The notes beneath the pieces were generated by a model, which did not search any database, was not told the DNA's origin, and saw nothing but the letters and a program-made list of their open reading frames with translations. DNA of 64,000 nt from PFJX01 sp963713085. GTDB taxonomy: Bacteria; Pseudomonadota; Gammaproteobacteria; Burkholderiales; Thiobacillaceae. Location: assembly GCA_963713085.1 (NCBI GenBank), contig CAVQKQ010000015.1, forward strand, positions 32,834 to 96,833, written 5' to 3'. A program made the position numbers and the translations under genes. Below are positions 60,348 through 64,000 of this stretch, piece after piece. The number at the start of each line of letters is the position of its first letter. The first letter of the stretch is position 1.

Positions 60348-60461
60348 GGGGCGATTGTAGCGGACTGAACTGCAGCTTTTTCCAGTTGGGCGCCGGTCAG
60401 AACCCTAGGTGGGGTCGTGTATGATTTATTAGGCATCGCAAATTTTTCTTCGAGAACCAAT

Positions 60462-61250
60462 TTGAGCTTTATTGACAGACTACGTTCCGGCAGTCGGAAC
60501 TGGAATAAGACCATCGCGGTGGTGCCGCCACCATCACGTTTGAAGAACGCTGGGCTGATCGCACCCCCCCCGGGTCCGGTACAGGCCGAAGAGAGCGATG
60601 GCTTACAGCAAGACATCATCAAAATTCGATTGGCCCATGATGCCTCCCGTACTGCAGAGGCGCGGTTCTTGGTGGAAAGGCGCTATCAGCAAAAAGGATA
60701 CGTAAACAAACACGGTCAAGCGGCGCAACAACCTTGCCCCGAGAGCGTGACCCTGGCCACTTATAAGGGCGAGGAAATGATGGGGACCCTTACCCTGGGT
60801 TTCGATACGGGGAACGGCCTGCTAGTTGACGAACTATACAAGGCCGAGGTCGACCAGTTGCGTCGCGCCGGCCGTCGCGTCTGTGAATTCACCAAGCTTG
60901 CCATCGACAATAAGCGCACTTCCAAACGCATGCTCGCGAGCTTGTTTCATATCGCCTTCCTTTATGCGGAATGTGTCTGGGGTTATACGGACCTCGTCAT
61001 TGAGGTGAACCCCTCCCATGTTGATTTTTATCAACGGTTACTGGGATTCGAGGTCATCGGATCAGAGCGCGTCTGCCTGCGGGTGCACGCCCCCGCCGTA
61101 TTACTTAGGGGTGATATGAGTTGGGGACGGGAAATGGTGCAAAAATTTGGTGGACACCCCGAACTTGCCAAGACAGAACGTTCTTTATTCCCCTATTTCC
61201 TCTCCCCACAGGAAGAGCGCACTATCATCGAACGTCTGATGCAGGGATGA
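60462..61250 (+). CDS. FeeM/LuxI-like N-acyltransferase
   Basis: The conserved region (about residues 55-225) resembles N-acyl amino acid synthases: IIKIRLAHDASRTAEARFLV, RRYQQKGYVNKHG, LATYKGEEMMGTLTLGFDTG, VCEFTKLAIDN and YTDLVIEVNPSHVDFYQRLL, with GFEVIG. The start is uncertain: TTG at 60462 has a GAG-type site, while a GTG at 60417 overlaps a TATGAT -10-like box and is doubtful. It probably transfers an acyl chain from acyl-ACP to an amine. It is the first gene of a four-gene cluster. Confidence 0.72.
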   Translation: MSFIDRLRSGSRNWNKTIAVVPPPSRLKNAGLIAPPPGPVQAEESDGLQQDIIKIRLAHDASRTAEARFLVERRYQQKGYVNKHGQAAQQPCPESVTLATYKGEEMMGTLTLGFDTGNGLLVDELYKAEVDQLRRAGRRVCEFTKLAIDNKRTSKRMLASLFHIAFLYAECVWGYTDLVIEVNPSHVDFYQRLLGFEVIGSERVCLRVHAPAVLLRGDMSWGREMVQKFGGHPELAKTERSLFPYFLSPQEERTIIERLMQG

Positions 61251-61256
61251 CCTGAT

Positions 61257-62120
61257 TTGATTTCATCACGGTTCGATTACGCAACCGCGTTTTCCCGCAA
61301 CATAGGTTGGGTCAGCGCTGATGAGCAGGATAAGTTGCGCAGCAAGCGCGTGGCTATCGCCGGGATGGGAGGTGTCGGCGGTTTTCACCTGCTCACGCTG
61401 GCTCGACTTGGCGTCGGAAAATTTAACATCGCCGATCTCGACAGCTTTGAGGTTGCGAATTTTAACCGTCAGGCTGGCGCCAATATCTCGACTCTCGGAC
61501 GACCAAAAGTCGAAGTCCTTGCTGAGATGGTGCGGGATATCAATCCTGAGTGCGAAATCCAGATCTATCCGAGTGGGGTAACTGCGTCGAATATGGACCA
61601 GTTCTTCCACGATGTGGATATCTACGTGGATGGTCTGGATTTTTTCGCCTTTCAGGCGCGGGAGCAGGTGTTCGCCAATTGCCGGCAAGCTGGTATTCCC
61701 GCAACCACGGTGGCCCCCTTGGGCATGAGTGCCGCATTGCTCAATTTTTTGCCAGGCAGCATGTCGTTCGAAGACTACTTCCGGTTGACAGGGAGATCGG
61801 ACCTGGAAAAAGCAGTCCGGTTTCTGGTGGGGTTGGCGCCAAATGCCCTGCATCGCCACTACCTGGCGGACCGGTCCCGGGTCAATCTGGCGGAACGACG
61901 GGGACCTTCCACAGTGGTGGCTTGTTCATTATGCGCAGGTGTGGCGGGCGCCGAGGTTCTCAAGATCCTCCTGGGACGGGGACGGGTACTCGTCGCGCCC
62001 CATGCCGTCCAGTTCGATGGATACCGCAACAAACTCAGCCATACCTGGCGTCCGGGCGGAAACAGACATCCCCTTAACCGCATCGCCATCGCCATCGCCA
62101 AGAGGATGCTGGGCATCTGA
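61257..62120 (+). CDS. ThiF/E1-like adenylyltransferase
   Basis: This 287-residue protein has the E1 nucleotide motif VAIAGMGGVGGFHLLTLARLG (first part, about 32-45), then ADLDSFEVANFNRQ and NISTLGRPKVEVL. It has VACSLCAGVAGAEVLKILLG near the end, where one Cys pair lies. Members adenylate a C-terminal glycine of a ubiquitin-like or peptide substrate. The TTG start lies 6 bases after the previous stop. No sulfur carrier or ubiquitin-like partner is encoded next to it, which leaves its substrate open. Mycobacterial Rv1355c/MoeY fuses ThiF and nitroreductase domains, which supports a link with the last gene here. Confidence 0.8.
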   Translation: MISSRFDYATAFSRNIGWVSADEQDKLRSKRVAIAGMGGVGGFHLLTLARLGVGKFNIADLDSFEVANFNRQAGANISTLGRPKVEVLAEMVRDINPECEIQIYPSGVTASNMDQFFHDVDIYVDGLDFFAFQAREQVFANCRQAGIPATTVAPLGMSAALLNFLPGSMSFEDYFRLTGRSDLEKAVRFLVGLAPNALHRHYLADRSRVNLAERRGPSTVVACSLCAGVAGAEVLKILLGRGRVLVAPHAVQFDGYRNKLSHTWRPGGNRHPLNRIAIAIAKRMLGI

Positions 62121-62181
62121 GGCAGACACCTCGGGTTTTGATGTGTCAAACTTGGCCATTCCATGCTGTGAGGAACAGGAT

Positions 62182-62934
62182 GTGACGCCGGATCTGATCG
62201 CGGCATTCAACGAATATTTCGAACTCGTTCATGCCGATACGGACGAAATGCGTAAACTGGTCTACCTGCTGCGATATCAGGTGTACGTCCTGGAAACCGG
62301 GTTCGAATCCGAGGACGACTGCATCTGCATCGATATCGCGGGTAACGGCCGGGTATGCTGGGAAGAGGACGAATTCGACCCTCGCTCGGATCATTATCTG
62401 GTACGCCACCGCCGTACCGGTGTCTATGCCGCCACCGCGCGGTTGATCCTGCCGGATCGCTCATTGATCCAGGCGCCCTATCCCATCGAGCTGCATTGCC
62501 AATTGGATCTGCCGGTCACCGACCCGGCCATTCGTATCCAACTCGGAGAAATTTCCCGTTTTGCGGTTTCCAAGATATTCAAGCGGCGTATCGGCGAATC
62601 AGGCACCTTAGCCGGTGTGGCTGACAACGTGGAGGTGTATTTCGAAGAGGACGAGCGCCGTGTCCTGCCCCACATCTCCCTGGGCCTGTTTGCAGCCGTC
62701 ATGCGCATGGCCCACGATCACGGCATCACGCATTGCTACGCGGTCATGGAACCCGCCCTTCTTCGTTTGCTTGGACGATTCGGGGTCATCTTCAACCGTA
62801 TTGGCCCGGATGTGGACTACCATGGTCTGCGGGTGCCCTGTCTGGGCACCATGGACGAAGCCCTGCCGAATATCCGTAGTGTTTGTCTCCCGGTATGGGA
62901 CCTGATCACCAATAAGGGTGAGTGGGCAAAGTGA
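62182..62934 (+). CDS. PEP-CTERM/exosortase-system-associated acyltransferase
   Basis: The protein has 250 residues from GTG 62182 with a GAGGAA site. It resembles the LuxI-like acyltransferase family found with exosortase systems: MRKLVYLLRYQVYVLETGFE, HYLVRHRRTGVYAATARLIL, IQLGEISRFAVSKIFKRR, ADNVEVYFEEDERRVLPHIS and VIFNRIGPDVDYHG. It may use acyl-ACP to make an N-acyl product. No exosortase or EPS gene is in this window. It is the third gene of the cluster. Confidence 0.82.
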   Translation: MTPDLIAAFNEYFELVHADTDEMRKLVYLLRYQVYVLETGFESEDDCICIDIAGNGRVCWEEDEFDPRSDHYLVRHRRTGVYAATARLILPDRSLIQAPYPIELHCQLDLPVTDPAIRIQLGEISRFAVSKIFKRRIGESGTLAGVADNVEVYFEEDERRVLPHISLGLFAAVMRMAHDHGITHCYAVMEPALLRLLGRFGVIFNRIGPDVDYHGLRVPCLGTMDEALPNIRSVCLPVWDLITNKGEWAK

Positions 62935-62947
62935 GGATTGGATCAAG

Positions 62948-64000
62948 TTGAACCTGCCTGGCCGTGACCAACTCGGGTACATCCTCGAGAGTGCCGTTCA
63001 GGCACCCTCGGCGGACAATCACCATCGTATTCATTTCGAACTGGTCGACGATGGCGTCTGGGTGCGCCTAGACGCGGAACTCCCGCCGCAGGGCGGGTAT
63101 CAGCGTGTGCTTTCGCTCATATCCTTGGGCGCGATGGCGGAGAATCTGGCGATCGCCGCCAGCCATGTTGGCCTGCAAGCCAATATCCAGCTATTTCCAG
63201 ACCCTGCTCGACCCGATGGCGTGATGCATATCCGCTTCCAAGAGGGCGCGTCCTCGGAAGAGCCACTCTGGAAGTCGATACCCCAACGCCATACCAATCG
63301 CCGCGTGCAATTCCGCGGCCCGAAGCTGAATGATGTCGAGCGGTCCGAACTTGGCGCGGTGGTCAGCCCCTATCCGGGGTGTCGGTTGCTTTGGCTGGAT
63401 CAGCCCCAAGATAGGCAACAGGCATTGCGGCTCATGCTTCGCGCGGAAACAGAGCGCTTCCGCAATCCCCTGTTACACCAAGAACTCTTTTCATCCATTC
63501 GGTTTGACGTCGGTTGGCACCGAACCAGTGAAGAGGGACTGCCGCCCGGCGCGTTGGGCATAGAGCGGCCATTGCGTCCGTTCTTTGGCCTGATGCGTCG
63601 CTGGACGGTCATGGGTTTGCTCACGCGCTTGGGTATTCACCACGTACTGGGCTGGCGTGCCAGCTATCTGCCGTGCCGACTGGCGCCCGATCTAGGAATG
63701 ATCGCTGTAAAGAACCCCGACGACCGTGCCATATGGGAATCAGGGCGGGTGTTGCAGCGGCTCTGGTTGATCGCCACACGGCAAGGACGTGTGCTCCAGC
63801 CCATGCCGGCCTCGGCCCTATACGCATTGGAAGGCGCGGCCAAGGAAGGCATACCGCGGGAATTGCAGCAACGGTTGGCTGAAGGGTGGCGGAAAATGAT
63901 GCCGGGACTGACGCCCCTGATGCTGTTCAGGATGGGGCACGCACAACCCTTGCCCGTTCATACTGAGCGGCATCCCTTGGATACTTACCTCGTCAAGCCA
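62948..64000 (+). CDS. Nitroreductase-like flavoprotein, cut by window edge
   Basis: An open frame of at least 351 codons runs to the right edge. The N-terminus LESAVQAPSADNHHRIHFEL resembles the FMN-binding start of nitroreductases (APSxxNxQ). It continues LISLGAMAENLAIAASHVGL, with HTNRRVQFRG and later WESGRVLQRLWLIATRQGRV. The start is TTG 62948, or GTG 62918, which overlaps the acyltransferase gene. It probably carries out a flavin-dependent oxidation or reduction on the product of the preceding enzymes. Confidence 0.72.
   Translation, partial: MNLPGRDQLGYILESAVQAPSADNHHRIHFELVDDGVWVRLDAELPPQGGYQRVLSLISLGAMAENLAIAASHVGLQANIQLFPDPARPDGVMHIRFQEGASSEEPLWKSIPQRHTNRRVQFRGPKLNDVERSELGAVVSPYPGCRLLWLDQPQDRQQALRLMLRAETERFRNPLLHQELFSSIRFDVGWHRTSEEGLPPGALGIERPLRPFFGLMRRWTVMGLLTRLGIHHVLGWRASYLPCRLAPDLGMIAVKNPDDRAIWESGRVLQRLWLIATRQGRVLQPMPASALYALEGAAKEGIPRELQQRLAEGWRKMMPGLTPLMLFRMGHAQPLPVHTERHPLDTYLVKP

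Noticed and set aside
60417..60461. GTG start at 60417 for the FeeM-like protein
   Set aside because: It overlaps a TATGAT -10-like box and has no ribosome binding site; the added 15 residues have no family match. The start remains uncertain.

Overview
The window is high-GC chromosomal DNA from a betaproteobacterium, probably of the Nitrosomonadales/Rhodocyclales kind. The reasons are the gene orders rsmB-DUF4390-ntrY-ntrX-trkA-trkH, hemA-prfA-prmC and cytochrome c5/rep/cytochrome c4/engB/hemB, together with PEP-CTERM-associated genes. This is an inference from family content and synteny; no rRNA is present. Coding density is very high and no gap without a gene exceeds about 200 bases. Most genes are ordinary housekeeping genes, interrupted by a few accessory or decaying patches.

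Layout. 1-7.5 kb: rho, thioredoxin, 7Fe ferredoxin, an aminotransferase, selD, lnt and a MoaD-like protein. 7.5-10.2 kb: an accessory patch with a uracil-DNA glycosylase gene, a ribbon-helix-helix/RelE-type toxin-antitoxin pair, a block bounded by 19-bp inverted repeats that carries a Mrr-like nuclease fused to a duplicated piece of the glycosylase gene, and a DUF2442/DUF4160 pair. 10.3-14.8 kb: uvrD, a candidate small RNA, an exonuclease/GIY-YIG fusion and a glycine-zipper protein. 14.8-24 kb (minus strand): rsmB, DUF4390, ntrYX, trkAH and a diguanylate cyclase. 24-32.3 kb (plus strand): mpl, a complete Mla/MCE-type lipid transporter, a YqiA-like esterase, an RNase II-like enzyme and a TonB-like protein.

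32.3-35.7 kb is a decay zone plus a poorly understood system: an internally deleted fructose-1,6-bisphosphatase remnant, a multiply frameshifted small secreted-protein gene behind a sigma-54-like promoter, then a nucleotidyltransferase-like protein, an HPr-kinase-related protein and a PqqD-like chaperone (the HPr-rel-A type gene set) joined to prmC-prfA-hemA. 39-47.5 kb: a hexose-phosphate mutarotase, ilvD, a single-chain restriction-modification enzyme, lgt, tRNA-Ala(CGC) and a Mut7-C protein. 48-53 kb: a compact arsenic resistance operon (arsR, MBL protein, two arsC, acr3, YraQ-type permease, Cys-tailed CMD-like protein, thioredoxin-like protein) followed by an MscS channel. 53.9-59.6 kb: tRNA-Arg(CCG), cytochrome c5, rep, cytochrome c4, engB with a one-base frameshift in its P-loop, and hemB. 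59.6 kb to the end: a PilZ protein, then a plus-strand cluster of two LuxI/FeeM-like acyltransferases, an E1-like adenylyltransferase and a nitroreductase-like protein cut by the window edge. This cluster is the best candidate here for an undescribed small-molecule pathway.

A second theme is a family of GC-rich palindromic repeats (ccctcaccc...ctctccc...gggagag type). They occur four times, every time inside a coding sequence and in frame: in lnt, in prmC and twice in the restriction-modification gene.
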